Shown here in pieces: positions 51,734 to 59,873 of a stretch of 64,000 bases of DNA (within the stretch, counting starts at the first letter, position 1; each line of letters starts with the position of its first letter). The translations under genes were made by a program, and so were the position numbers. Under the pieces are notes generated by a model that was not told the DNA's origin, made no database searches, and was given only the letters and a program-made list of their open reading frames with translations. Origin of the DNA: an uncultured Eubacterium sp. (lineage in GTDB: Bacteria > Bacillota > Clostridia > Lachnospirales > Lachnospiraceae); the NCBI GenBank assembly GCA_910584245.1, contig CAJTZF010000012.1:1-64000 (forward strand). Direction: 5' to 3'.

Positions 51734-53674
51734 TTATTTTTTGCTTTGCTGCTTGATTGCTTCGGTATAATATAGATTCATTTTTGTATCTCGGATCAAA
51801 AACCCATAACGCAGTTTTGTCTCGTTATTGATGGAGATCTGTTCTAATAAACCATCGCCATTGTCCAGTCTTTGGATGGAGATCTCATTGCCAAAATGAT
51901 AGTTGTCAAGCTCATTACTGCTGTCGTCTTTTGTTTTTTTGAGAGGATACAAGGGGATGATTTGATCGCCCGCTTCCAGTTCATATTCCTGCTTGGATAC
52001 TTTAGCCGGGGTAATAGCCCTTATATTTCCATCAGGCATGTCGTCGGAAAATACGATTGACATGTTGCACTGTTCCCACATGTGATCCGGTTTTTTGTAC
52101 AAAATAGGAGCGGTATACTCGGTTTCATACTCCATATCGTAATTTTCAAACAGACAAAGAATCTGCCCCTGCAGGCCCCAATACACATTTTCCGGCCTGG
52201 CTTTTAAAAACCCGGATTGATCGAGGGTGACGTCCCCGTCTGCGCTTAACAGATACGGTTCGCCGTCCTTGTTTTCGCAAAAGACAGCGAGATAGGCGTC
52301 TGCAATTTGATCCAGCGCATCTGGCTGAAGCGGCAAAAGGATTTGGTTTTGTTTCTGCGATGGTTTTCGCCATTCCATATCATTTTGGGCCATTAAATAC
52401 GTCCCGTAGCTGTCAACCAGGGCGTGGTAGTTCCGGCAGAAGCCGATGGATTCGTATACTTCCATATCATTGGGAAGCCAGTCGTTGTTCCCGCCCGGGA
52501 GGTACATGCTCAGCCCGCTGGGCGTACTGGAATATCCTTTGGAGATGGAGGAGACGACGAGTTTTGAGTGGGCGTCCTGAAGTGTTTGAAGGATCTGTTT
52601 TCTTTTTTCTGTATCTGAATCTGCCGCAAATTCAGTAAGGGATTCCAGTATGTCCATCATATCTACCTGCTCTGCGAGGTCCCCTGCGCTTCGGCTGCCA
52701 AACCCTAATAGGGCGCTGCGCTGCTGTCCAAGCTGCTGGAATTCCGTCTCCCTCATCCGGCCGGATACTTGATCCAGCAGTGAGTGAAAAACGCTGTGAA
52801 ATTGTTCATAGGCGTTCAGATCAATGAGGCTGAGTGCCAGTTTATAATCCTGGCCCTCATAGGATTCATTATAGGAAGCCAGTATAGAATCCCCGATATG
52901 CCTGCCAAACGGTTTTCCAGCGGTATTTCCCGGCTTCAATGCTTCCATCCAGGAATAGTCATAGCCATATTGTGGTTCCAGCTCCTCTGAGGCGATGAGG
53001 TAATCGGCATTTTTTTGCAGCGTGCATACCAGTTCTAAATTCCCCATCAAACAGGCATCCATGCCGATAAAATCAAATGGTGACGGCAATGCTGCATGGG
53101 CCAGGGCGCTGTGAAGCTCATCGATGGACAGAGAGGATTCCTCAAAATTGACGTCATTGCCAAATCCTTCAATCTGCCCGGCGCCGTGGTTCCAGCAGAT
53201 CAGGCCGTAATGCTCCGCCGGGTAGGACTGGGTTCCGTAACGGATAAAATCGGTAAGCGTGTCTGGCCTTCCCATATCCCGGGGCACTAGTTCTTCCACC
53301 TCCGACACGCCTTGTCCCGTAATGCAGAACCGGCCATATTGCTTATCCTGCATCGGCTCGTACTGCCACTGTGGGGAGCCGCCCGCCTCTACGACAATAT
53401 GGATCTGGCGGCCCTCATGATCAATTTTGGCAACGGCCTCCTGCATCTCCTGCAAATCGCTGGCGGCCATGCCGTAATCACTTTCTAAGTCACTACCATC
53501 CATGTATACTAGAACGGTGCAATACCCGGGGTCTGCCTTGCTGTCATAGGCGCCGGTTCTGACGCCCTCCCGGTTTAATGTCCCGCCCGCGGCCAGTGCG
53601 GTTCCTGCGGCTAATAATGCGATTGCGCCGCACACACCGGCGCGTATTTTTTTCTTCGTGTTGTCAAGTGCCAT
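51734..53674 (-). CDS. Clostripain-type (C11) cysteine protease
   Basis: A 646-residue protein with an N-terminal membrane or signal helix (IRAGVCGAIALLAAGTALAAGG) and a C11 domain: VLVYMDGSDLESDYGMA, His163 in ICWNHGAG and Cys208 in GMDACLMGNLELV. Residues after ~400 form an extra beta-rich domain. C11 enzymes cleave after Arg or Lys and often activate by self-cleavage. It could process other products of this island, such as the 1052-residue protein (inference). Confidence 0.9.
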   Translation of the reverse strand: MALDNTKKKIRAGVCGAIALLAAGTALAAGGTLNREGVRTGAYDSKADPGYCTVLVYMDGSDLESDYGMAASDLQEMQEAVAKIDHEGRQIHIVVEAGGSPQWQYEPMQDKQYGRFCITGQGVSEVEELVPRDMGRPDTLTDFIRYGTQSYPAEHYGLICWNHGAGQIEGFGNDVNFEESSLSIDELHSALAHAALPSPFDFIGMDACLMGNLELVCTLQKNADYLIASEELEPQYGYDYSWMEALKPGNTAGKPFGRHIGDSILASYNESYEGQDYKLALSLIDLNAYEQFHSVFHSLLDQVSGRMRETEFQQLGQQRSALLGFGSRSAGDLAEQVDMMDILESLTEFAADSDTEKRKQILQTLQDAHSKLVVSSISKGYSSTPSGLSMYLPGGNNDWLPNDMEVYESIGFCRNYHALVDSYGTYLMAQNDMEWRKPSQKQNQILLPLQPDALDQIADAYLAVFCENKDGEPYLLSADGDVTLDQSGFLKARPENVYWGLQGQILCLFENYDMEYETEYTAPILYKKPDHMWEQCNMSIVFSDDMPDGNIRAITPAKVSKQEYELEAGDQIIPLYPLKKTKDDSSNELDNYHFGNEISIQRLDNGDGLLEQISINNETKLRYGFLIRDTKMNLYYTEAIKQQSKK

Positions 53675-53717
53675 AACGATAACTTTCCTCCTCGCTTTCG
53701 TTTCTCATATTTGGTTG

Positions 53718-56700
53718 TTACAGCCGGCTCTGATAGCTGCCCTTGCGGCTGCGGTTCCGCATCTGCCGGACCGTTTCACTTGGTTCTATGCCGAGCTGTT
53801 CCTGTGCCTGCGAGAAGCTCTCGCGAATGCATGGTTCCCGTGAAAGGTTGATAAAATCTTTTCCGCTGCGGTCTACAGGAAACGCCTGGTACATTTGGTC
53901 TTCCACTTGCAGCAGCACCTTTCCGATGTCGCCGTCTGTACCTTTCATTACGGATTCCCCGGCCTGTACGGTTTTTTCTTTTACGGAAGTACAGTGGGCC
54001 TGCATGCTCTGTTTCTGCTTTTTCACATTGCGGATTCCTGAGAGAACCTTATCGTAAAACATCCGCGCTTCATCATAATCCGCAATAAGTTTTTTTGTCT
54101 GTGCCAGCTCTTCATCCCGGAAGACGCCCTTTTTCTCCTGTGCCGCCACACTTCGTTTCAGGCCGCCCATCGAGTTTCCGAGCTCCGCTACATTGCCTGC
54201 CTGTGCACCTGTATTCAGTACGTTTTCTACATGGTCCAGGGAATCAATGAGTGATACGTTCATCTCGTCAAACTCTTCCATTGGTATATGGAATTCATCG
54301 ATATATGTATTCTGCATGGATTCCATCAAGCTGATGGATGCATTCAAATGTTCTTTTGCGCCCGCCAGACGCCTGCAATGCTGCTCAACGGTATACGTCT
54401 CATGTCGGTACTTTCTCCAATTACTCTTAAATGCGCCGTCCTCAATGTGTGCCAGGTCTGGTTCCAATTTTTCGTTGATGGCGCCAGACAGCGCATTAGA
54501 AGGGGAAGTTGTGAGGGCTTTTTTGCCGATCTGTTTTTCAAACTTATAATTTTTGCCGAGAGCCACAAACTCGATTTTGGCAAGGAAGTAGCTGCTATTC
54601 GCGTTTGCAGCTGCCTCGAGCTGGATGTAGTTGATATAAAACAACGACATAGCGCCCTTAATCACGGCGTTCACAGCCTTTAGAACACCTTCTCCGATTT
54701 TCCCAGAGAGCTCCAGTATCCCTTTCGCTACCTGTAATGCGGCCGTAGCAACGCCGATGGCCACGTAAATGCCAGCTTTCGCCACTTCATAGGCGCCGAT
54801 TTCAATTCCTTTGGCAATGGCTACAAATACTTTTTTCCACCAGCTCGCATTTTTGATGGCATTTTTGCATTCTGAGATTTTGCGGTCAAAATAAGAAATT
54901 TGGCCATATAGTTCATTGACATGGGCCTGGGCGCGGTCGACTTCCCGTTTCACATTTCCAATCTTATTTCTTACTCTTGTGACGGCGGCATCAATTTTTT
55001 CCGTGACGGCATTTAATTTTTTCGTCAGCGGAGCGGTGTCGATAATGAGGCAGAAGGAAAAATGCCCGGACGTAAAGTTGCCATAATCCACGCTCAGGTG
55101 CAGGCTGATCTGTAGGATCGAAAGCCATACAACTCTGAGATCTACGGATATAAGTCCTTTACAAAAGATAATACGTGCGTCCGCCTCAAACAGAGAAAGG
55201 ATGTTGATGCCACCGTCAAAATAGAAAGAAACCTCTTTTTTGCCAGCGGACAGAAAGAATACCATGCCCTGCTGGGCAGGGTTAATAAATTGTGCCAGCA
55301 CACTATCCTTCGCAAGTGGGAGTGTGTCACCGCTGTTTTTTGAAAATTTGGAAGGGCCGATTTTCAAAAATCCCAAGTTAATAGACGGGATTTTTGCATA
55401 GGCCAGCAGGCCCTCCGACTCCCGGAAGGAAAATAGCACTTCAAATCTCTTTTTGAATATTTCAAGTACACCGCATATGAAAAAGCCGCGCTGCACGGTA
55501 TAATTGCCGAGTTTGGTGTTGACAGTGGAAAAGTAAAATTGTGCCGCAAGCTGGAGATTTCCGGATGGACTGATGTAGTAATGGCGCATTCGTTTCAAAT
55601 CTGCCAGGTCAGTACCATTTCCAAACGGGGTGAGCTGTACCTCATTTGCGTCAAGTCTAAGAGACTCATTCGTTACCTGGGAATTGAACCGTTCCACCAC
55701 TGCTCCAATGTCCTTATTTCGGATATGCTCCGCAGAAAAGGGTTTCATATTCTGAAAGGGCAGGCCCAAAATCTTTATAAAATTAAAAACCTCGATTCCC
55801 GGTATGTGTTCGCCCGTCAAGTTTTCCAAAAGAAGCGGAATCGACAGGTCGCTGACCGCAGCAGACAATAGTTCTGGTACGACAGCCGGGCCATTTGCAC
55901 GAAGCAAGATGGCGCCAAATAGCTGGATGTTTCTGATGTATAAGGAACTGTATAGTCCAAATTCCAGGCCTGCCCCGACCTGGATCATGAGACAGCTGTC
56001 GCCCAGGGAAAAGGGGCCAAATAGTTTAACAGGCTTCTCCACATGCGCGAGCGCCTCTATGCGGAAGGCATTTCTGCCCACACCGCAGTCGACGGTAAAA
56101 GTAACTTCCGGGATAAAGGAAAAGAGAAAGCTGCCTTTCAGGACAAGCTGTGGGTTATTGCTGATTTCCATCCATATATACATGTCCTTGCTTTCCAGAA
56201 AGGAAGTTTTGAATGCTGGTACCGTAACCATACAGAGAAAGGTGTTTTTGCCCGCCCCCACGAATAAACTTGTCTCACGGAGGCCAAACAGCGTCCGGAT
56301 ACCGGTTTCCCATGTACTGTTGCCATCAAGCACAATATGGGCGTAGGTTAGAAAGCAACACTTCTTTATCTGGGCCGGCACGGAAGTAAATTCCCTGTTT
56401 CCTGGCTTCAATGCCGGAAGCAGCCATTTATCACCCGTTTGCGCATAAAATAAAAATTCCTTAATTCCAAAAAAACCTGCGGCTTTGCCCAATGCGTTCA
56501 CGAGTGCAGAAGTGCTGGAACCAGGTTGGCAATCTGCCATCTGAAAGCAAAAACATAGGGCTGTCTGGCCGGATTTTCTGGCGAGCGTAAAACATACACC
56601 GGAATCTTCGGCCATTATCATCAGTGAGTCCTTTTCATATGTAACTGCCAGTACACCAGGAAGGCAGCCAGGCAGCAGAGAATCCACATGATCCGAAATT

Positions 56701-56876
56701 TCTCCTGGCAAATTGTTGTTTACTACTTTCAGTGTGTCAGATATTTTTTTTCCGCCCCACTGCAATTCCCCACACAGCATCATGCTGCCATTTTTGCTGC
56801 CGACCGCTAGTTTCGCGGGACATTTTAGAAACGTGCCTTCTGCTGTGACGCAGATAGATATATTGTTCTGAATCAT
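53718..56876 (-). CDS. Unknown 1052-residue protein
   Basis: Not recognised. No signal peptide. Residues 1-610 appear beta-rich with repeating aromatic strands. A coiled coil lies at about 615-680 (LTKKLNAVTEKIDAAVTRVRN). A hydrophobic/amphipathic helical stretch rich in Ala, Gly and Ile at about 680-760 (KVFVAIAKGIEIGAYEVAKAG) could insert in a membrane. The C-terminal 250 residues are helical and charged. Such an order (beta domain, hydrophobic helices, coiled coil) occurs in large toxins and structural proteins, but no family match is claimed. Second gene of the island operon. Confidence 0.8.
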   Translation of the reverse strand: MIQNNISICVTAEGTFLKCPAKLAVGSKNGSMMLCGELQWGGKKISDTLKVVNNNLPGEISDHVDSLLPGCLPGVLAVTYEKDSLMIMAEDSGVCFTLARKSGQTALCFCFQMADCQPGSSTSALVNALGKAAGFFGIKEFLFYAQTGDKWLLPALKPGNREFTSVPAQIKKCCFLTYAHIVLDGNSTWETGIRTLFGLRETSLFVGAGKNTFLCMVTVPAFKTSFLESKDMYIWMEISNNPQLVLKGSFLFSFIPEVTFTVDCGVGRNAFRIEALAHVEKPVKLFGPFSLGDSCLMIQVGAGLEFGLYSSLYIRNIQLFGAILLRANGPAVVPELLSAAVSDLSIPLLLENLTGEHIPGIEVFNFIKILGLPFQNMKPFSAEHIRNKDIGAVVERFNSQVTNESLRLDANEVQLTPFGNGTDLADLKRMRHYYISPSGNLQLAAQFYFSTVNTKLGNYTVQRGFFICGVLEIFKKRFEVLFSFRESEGLLAYAKIPSINLGFLKIGPSKFSKNSGDTLPLAKDSVLAQFINPAQQGMVFFLSAGKKEVSFYFDGGINILSLFEADARIIFCKGLISVDLRVVWLSILQISLHLSVDYGNFTSGHFSFCLIIDTAPLTKKLNAVTEKIDAAVTRVRNKIGNVKREVDRAQAHVNELYGQISYFDRKISECKNAIKNASWWKKVFVAIAKGIEIGAYEVAKAGIYVAIGVATAALQVAKGILELSGKIGEGVLKAVNAVIKGAMSLFYINYIQLEAAANANSSYFLAKIEFVALGKNYKFEKQIGKKALTTSPSNALSGAINEKLEPDLAHIEDGAFKSNWRKYRHETYTVEQHCRRLAGAKEHLNASISLMESMQNTYIDEFHIPMEEFDEMNVSLIDSLDHVENVLNTGAQAGNVAELGNSMGGLKRSVAAQEKKGVFRDEELAQTKKLIADYDEARMFYDKVLSGIRNVKKQKQSMQAHCTSVKEKTVQAGESVMKGTDGDIGKVLLQVEDQMYQAFPVDRSGKDFINLSREPCIRESFSQAQEQLGIEPSETVRQMRNRSRKGSYQSRL

Positions 56877-56915
56877 GTGTTTCTCCGCTCCTTTCTGCTT
56901 ATTCGTGCATTCCCG

Positions 56916-57464
56916 TTATGGTTGTGCAGCGGGGATGCCGATGTAGTCATTGATTGAAATCAATGACATTTGATCCAGTACTTTCTGCCGTGTTGTGTTC
57001 CATACAGAGACGGACAGGTTGTCTACGGTCACTAGCGACCGGACCGCTTCCGGTATTACATCCTTGGCGATAACCTGGAGCTGGAAAGCATACTCTAGGG
57101 TAGAGGATGCGTCGTCTTTCGTTTTTCGGATGTACAGAAATGCCATATTTAATTTCACGATTAATTTGTTCAGGTCGAATTCCTGTTTCTGTTCTTCCGT
57201 TTCCGGCGTCAGGCCAGAAAGTCCGTCCTCAAAGTCTGCCTCCATTGCTTTCTGCTCGTCCTCCGTAAGCTCTTTTGTTCTCACGCCGTTTACCAGACCC
57301 TTAATGTCTTCGATCAATTGTCCGATTGACACTCCCGTGTCGGCGTTTTGCTCAGAAGGCATAAGTAATACGGAATATCCGTCTTTGTCTTTTTCATAGG
57401 CGGCGTGCAGTTTCGTACCGATCAGTGAAAAATCGATACCGACTAATGCATTTAAGTCACTCAT
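56916..57464 (-). CDS. Unknown 182-residue protein, first gene of the switch-controlled operon
   Basis: Not recognised. It begins MSDLNALVGIDFSLIGTKLHAAYEKDKDGY and is cytosolic, with an acidic central helix (EDEQKAMEADFEDGLSGLTPETEEQK) and a C-terminal NDYIGIPAAQP. AAAGGAGGG lies just upstream of the ATG, 43 bases from the left inverted repeat. It is the first gene reached if the invertible promoter faces this way. Confidence 0.72.
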   Translation of the reverse strand: MSDLNALVGIDFSLIGTKLHAAYEKDKDGYSVLLMPSEQNADTGVSIGQLIEDIKGLVNGVRTKELTEDEQKAMEADFEDGLSGLTPETEEQKQEFDLNKLIVKLNMAFLYIRKTKDDASSTLEYAFQLQVIAKDVIPEAVRSLVTVDNLSVSVWNTTRQKVLDQMSLISINDYIGIPAAQP

Positions 57465-57505
57465 GCGTTTCCCTCCTTTCTGAAGTTGTTTTTTCGGTGA
57501 CAGTT

Positions 57506-57523
57506 ACATAATACAATATTGTG
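57506..57523 (+). repeat. Left inverted repeat of the invertible segment
   Basis: ACATAATACAATATTGTG. Its reverse complement matches the right repeat at 16 of 18 positions. Each repeat is itself close to a palindrome around a 3-base centre (CAA here, TTG in the right copy on the top strand), as expected for a tyrosine recombinase core site. Confidence 0.75.
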
Positions 57524-57533
57524 TGGACCACAC
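57521..57533. other. Perfect palindrome at the edge of the left repeat
   Basis: GTGTGGACCACAC (6-bp arms, 1-base centre) overlaps the end of the left repeat. It could bind a regulator or help orient recombination. Confidence 0.45.
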
Positions 57534-57602
57534 TTTTGGGAGAATACGGGGCAGACAGACATTGGCATATGATAGAAGCAGAAGGATAAAATAATAAAGA
57601 AA

Positions 57603-57648
57603 AAATCTAAATCACTGGAAACCATCCTATTTCCATAGATTTAGATTT
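57603..57648 (-). terminator. Terminator of the recombinase operon, inside the invertible segment
   Basis: AAATCTAAATC and GATTTAGATTT pair perfectly, with a second GGAAA/TTTCC stem inside. On the minus strand it is followed by a T-run (GATTTTTTCTTTATT), so it would stop transcripts from the recombinase gene before the 13-gene operon. Confidence 0.7.
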
Positions 57649-57669
57649 GTAAAAAGTTATATTTTCCTC

Positions 57670-57698
57670 TTGACAAGGTATTCATAATATTGTATTGT
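57670..57698 (+). promoter_or_regulatory. Invertible promoter, facing away from the 13-gene operon as sequenced
   Basis: TTGACA (57670-57675), 17 bp, TATTGT (57693-57698). The -10 lies inside the right inverted repeat. After recombination at the CAA/TTG centre the same -35 would be joined to TATTAT from the left repeat, a better -10, now facing the 13-gene operon about 35-40 bases ahead of its first start. Confidence 0.75.
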
Positions 57699-57700
57699 GT
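57683..57700 (-). repeat. Right inverted repeat of the invertible segment
   Basis: On the minus strand ACACAATACAATATTATG, 16/18 identical to the left repeat. It begins 13 bases beyond the recombinase stop codon. Confidence 0.75.
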
Positions 57701-57712
57701 CGATTTGTAAGC

Positions 57713-58528
57713 TTAATTGTCCAGTGCGTCCAAGCGTTTTCTCTTTTGTTCTGTCGTTGATTTCGAATAAATCCTTGTCGTTTCCACGTTGACGTGCCCG
57801 AGAAAATCAGCCAGCTCAAAGATGTTCCCGTATTTATTCATATAGGAAATACAGAAGAAATGGCGGAATGCGTGGGGATGCACTTTGCGTTTGTCAATGC
57901 CGGTCATATCTGCTATCTTTTTCAGCATTTTCCAAACTGCTTTCCGGCTAAGCGGAGTTCCTTTATTGCCTTTGAAAATGCTTCCCCTTGTGATCTGTTC
58001 CTTTTCACAGAACCGGCGCAGCTCTGCAATGAGTCCGTCCGGCAAATAGACGTCGCGGTAGCGTCCTTTGTTGTGTACCTGGGTGACGCCCGCGTCCAGC
58101 GCCTCTACTGTAATATAGCGGAGTTCACTGATGCGTATGCCGGTTTTTGCAAGCGTTCTCATAATCATATAGTATTTTTCCCGCCCGGACTCGAGCGCAT
58201 AATCGAGCAGCTTGTGATAATCTTCCGGTTCCAGAACATAATTCAGGCTTTGGCGCCGCTGTAGGCGGACTACTTTTACCGTACACTGCTCCATATCACA
58301 AAAGCGGAGGAATTTATTGACGGCGATCATATTTAAGTTAATAGTGGCGGCCTTAAATCCCTTTTCATCTAATGCATGGTTGTATTCCTGTACCAAACGT
58401 CTTGTGATTGTCTTGCCATTTGCATATGCGATAAATCTCTCTGCGCTGCGCAGATAAGTTTGTCTGGTGGATAAGGACAGGCCTTGTTCCTCCAGTTCAA
58501 AACGAAAGTTTTTCAGAAATTGATCCAT
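57713..58528 (-). CDS. Tyrosine recombinase (likely DNA invertase)
   Basis: A 271-residue tyrosine recombinase with an N-terminal SAM-like core-binding domain (LSTRQTYLRSAERFIAY) and all catalytic residues: Arg132, Lys154, His219-x-x-Arg222, His245 and Tyr254. The nearest inverted repeats start 13 bases beyond its stop, so it probably flips that segment. It starts two bases from the kinase stop and so is coupled to the two-component genes. Phage integrase or housekeeping XerC/D functions are less likely, given the switch. Confidence 0.92.
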   Translation of the reverse strand: MDQFLKNFRFELEEQGLSLSTRQTYLRSAERFIAYANGKTITRRLVQEYNHALDEKGFKAATINLNMIAVNKFLRFCDMEQCTVKVVRLQRRQSLNYVLEPEDYHKLLDYALESGREKYYMIMRTLAKTGIRISELRYITVEALDAGVTQVHNKGRYRDVYLPDGLIAELRRFCEKEQITRGSIFKGNKGTPLSRKAVWKMLKKIADMTGIDKRKVHPHAFRHFFCISYMNKYGNIFELADFLGHVNVETTRIYSKSTTEQKRKRLDALDN

Positions 58529-58529
58529 C

Positions 58530-59873
58530 CTATCTCATCCTTCTTTCTTCATTAAGATTTGTGTTGTGCGAAGAGTACGCTTCCTGTTCCATCAATGTGA
58601 GCATGACGGACGAATGGAAAATCGTGCCTTCATGTGTAAAAGAGGCGCCCCCTCCATATTTTTTTGCTATATTCTCAAGTGTTTTCAGGCCCAGCCCGTT
58701 GTGGTTTGGCTTGGTTGATAGATATTGGTGGTTCCGCAGCTTAGCCGTTCCGTTAAAACCGTTATCGACAGCGATGACAAGCATATTGCCGCTACAGGAC
58801 ATGTGAAAACAGATACTGCGGCAGTTATCCGGGGCATGGCTGGCGGCCTCCATCGCATTTTCTAAAAGGTTTCCAAGCAAAACAGAGAGGTCTGAATTAT
58901 GTATGAAAAGTTGTTTGGGTATGTCAATCCGGACCGCAAAAGCGATATGGTTCTTTTTTGCCAGGCTGTAGTAATGGCTGACCAGCATATTTACGATGGG
59001 ATTGTCACATATTTTTGAAACCTCGCAGCTTCTCGTGTTTTTTAAGAAATGTACCAGGTATTCTTCTGCTTTATCAGGTTCGCCCTGGTATAAATACCCT
59101 TGGAGCGCGCGCATATGGTGGTTCAGGTCATGGCGCAGCCGCCGGTTGTTTTCAATCTGCTCCTGCATTTGCGCGTAGTGCTTGCCATAGAGATCCATCT
59201 GGTGTTGTACCTGCTTGTATTCCTCGTGGGCGGTGTAATAAATCTTAAAAAGGATTAAGTAAATGACAAACAAAGTCGTCAACAGCAGCAGGAACAGCAG
59301 AGGCGTCAAAGGGTGCCGGAACAGATCTTTAAAACTAACATAGGAAAAGACGCCGGCGAGTATAGCAAATAGCGAGACGGATAATACGGCGAGATATCCG
59401 CTCTCTTTTGCACTTAGTCCATCCTCTGCCGGCAAATAGCAATATTTTAGCAGCAGCCAGAATAGAGGGACGGCAGCGGCAGTAACTGCGGGACTGGTGA
59501 ACCGGGCGCTGATGTCAATGCAATTGCTCATACAGATCGTAGATAGTGCGCCCGTGACCGTATACAAACAGACAAAAATCTTTTTTTGCCACAGCGCTTC
59601 CACTATTGTCAGATCTCCAAGCAGACAAGGCACGAGGCAAAATAAAAATAGGATATTTTCCAATTGGGACAGGCACCAGTTTTTTTCGGAAATGGAAGCC
59701 AGGGCGGCGCCCGCGAGGGTGAAGAGCAGGCTGGCTGCCAAAATAAGGGTAGAGGAAATAAAGACAGCCTTTCGTCTCGAAAAGCGAAAATGGCTGCCAA
59801 AGGGGTAGAAGTATAATAATGTAAATAATACCAGCCGCAGTACGCAGCTGAGAAATAATTGAAAAACGATCAA
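58530..59873 (-). CDS. GHKL-type sensor histidine kinase (AgrC-like)
   Basis: A 447-residue membrane kinase with about six or seven N-terminal helices (to about 225), a phosphoacceptor region RRLRHDLNHHMRALQGYL, and a GHKL ATPase domain (LLGNLLENAMEAAS, GLGLKTLENIAKKYGG). This is the AgrC/NatK-like type that often senses peptides. No AgrB/AgrD-like gene is adjacent. TTG 59873 overlaps the regulator stop. Confidence 0.9.
   Translation of the reverse strand: MIVFQLFLSCVLRLVLFTLLYFYPFGSHFRFSRRKAVFISSTLILAASLLFTLAGAALASISEKNWCLSQLENILFLFCLVPCLLGDLTIVEALWQKKIFVCLYTVTGALSTICMSNCIDISARFTSPAVTAAAVPLFWLLLKYCYLPAEDGLSAKESGYLAVLSVSLFAILAGVFSYVSFKDLFRHPLTPLLFLLLLTTLFVIYLILFKIYYTAHEEYKQVQHQMDLYGKHYAQMQEQIENNRRLRHDLNHHMRALQGYLYQGEPDKAEEYLVHFLKNTRSCEVSKICDNPIVNMLVSHYYSLAKKNHIAFAVRIDIPKQLFIHNSDLSVLLGNLLENAMEAASHAPDNCRSICFHMSCSGNMLVIAVDNGFNGTAKLRNHQYLSTKPNHNGLGLKTLENIAKKYGGGASFTHEGTIFHSSVMLTLMEQEAYSSHNTNLNEERRMR

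Noticed and set aside
43166..57464. Prophage or contractile injection system
   Set aside because: Two endolysins are present, but there are no capsid, portal, terminase, tail sheath, baseplate or AAA+ ATPase genes.
57500..57661. Possible LytTR-binding sites (ACAGTTACA, AAAGTTATA) around the switch
   Set aside because: Each misses two or more consensus positions and the spacing does not fit a 12-13-bp direct repeat; not convincing.
57506..57700. Reading the two repeats as direct repeats (deletion or excision sites)
   Set aside because: The match is 14/17 direct against 15/17 (16/18 extended) inverted, the asymmetric centre CAA/TTG is inverted, and the promoter geometry makes sense only for inversion. 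The possibility is not fully excluded.
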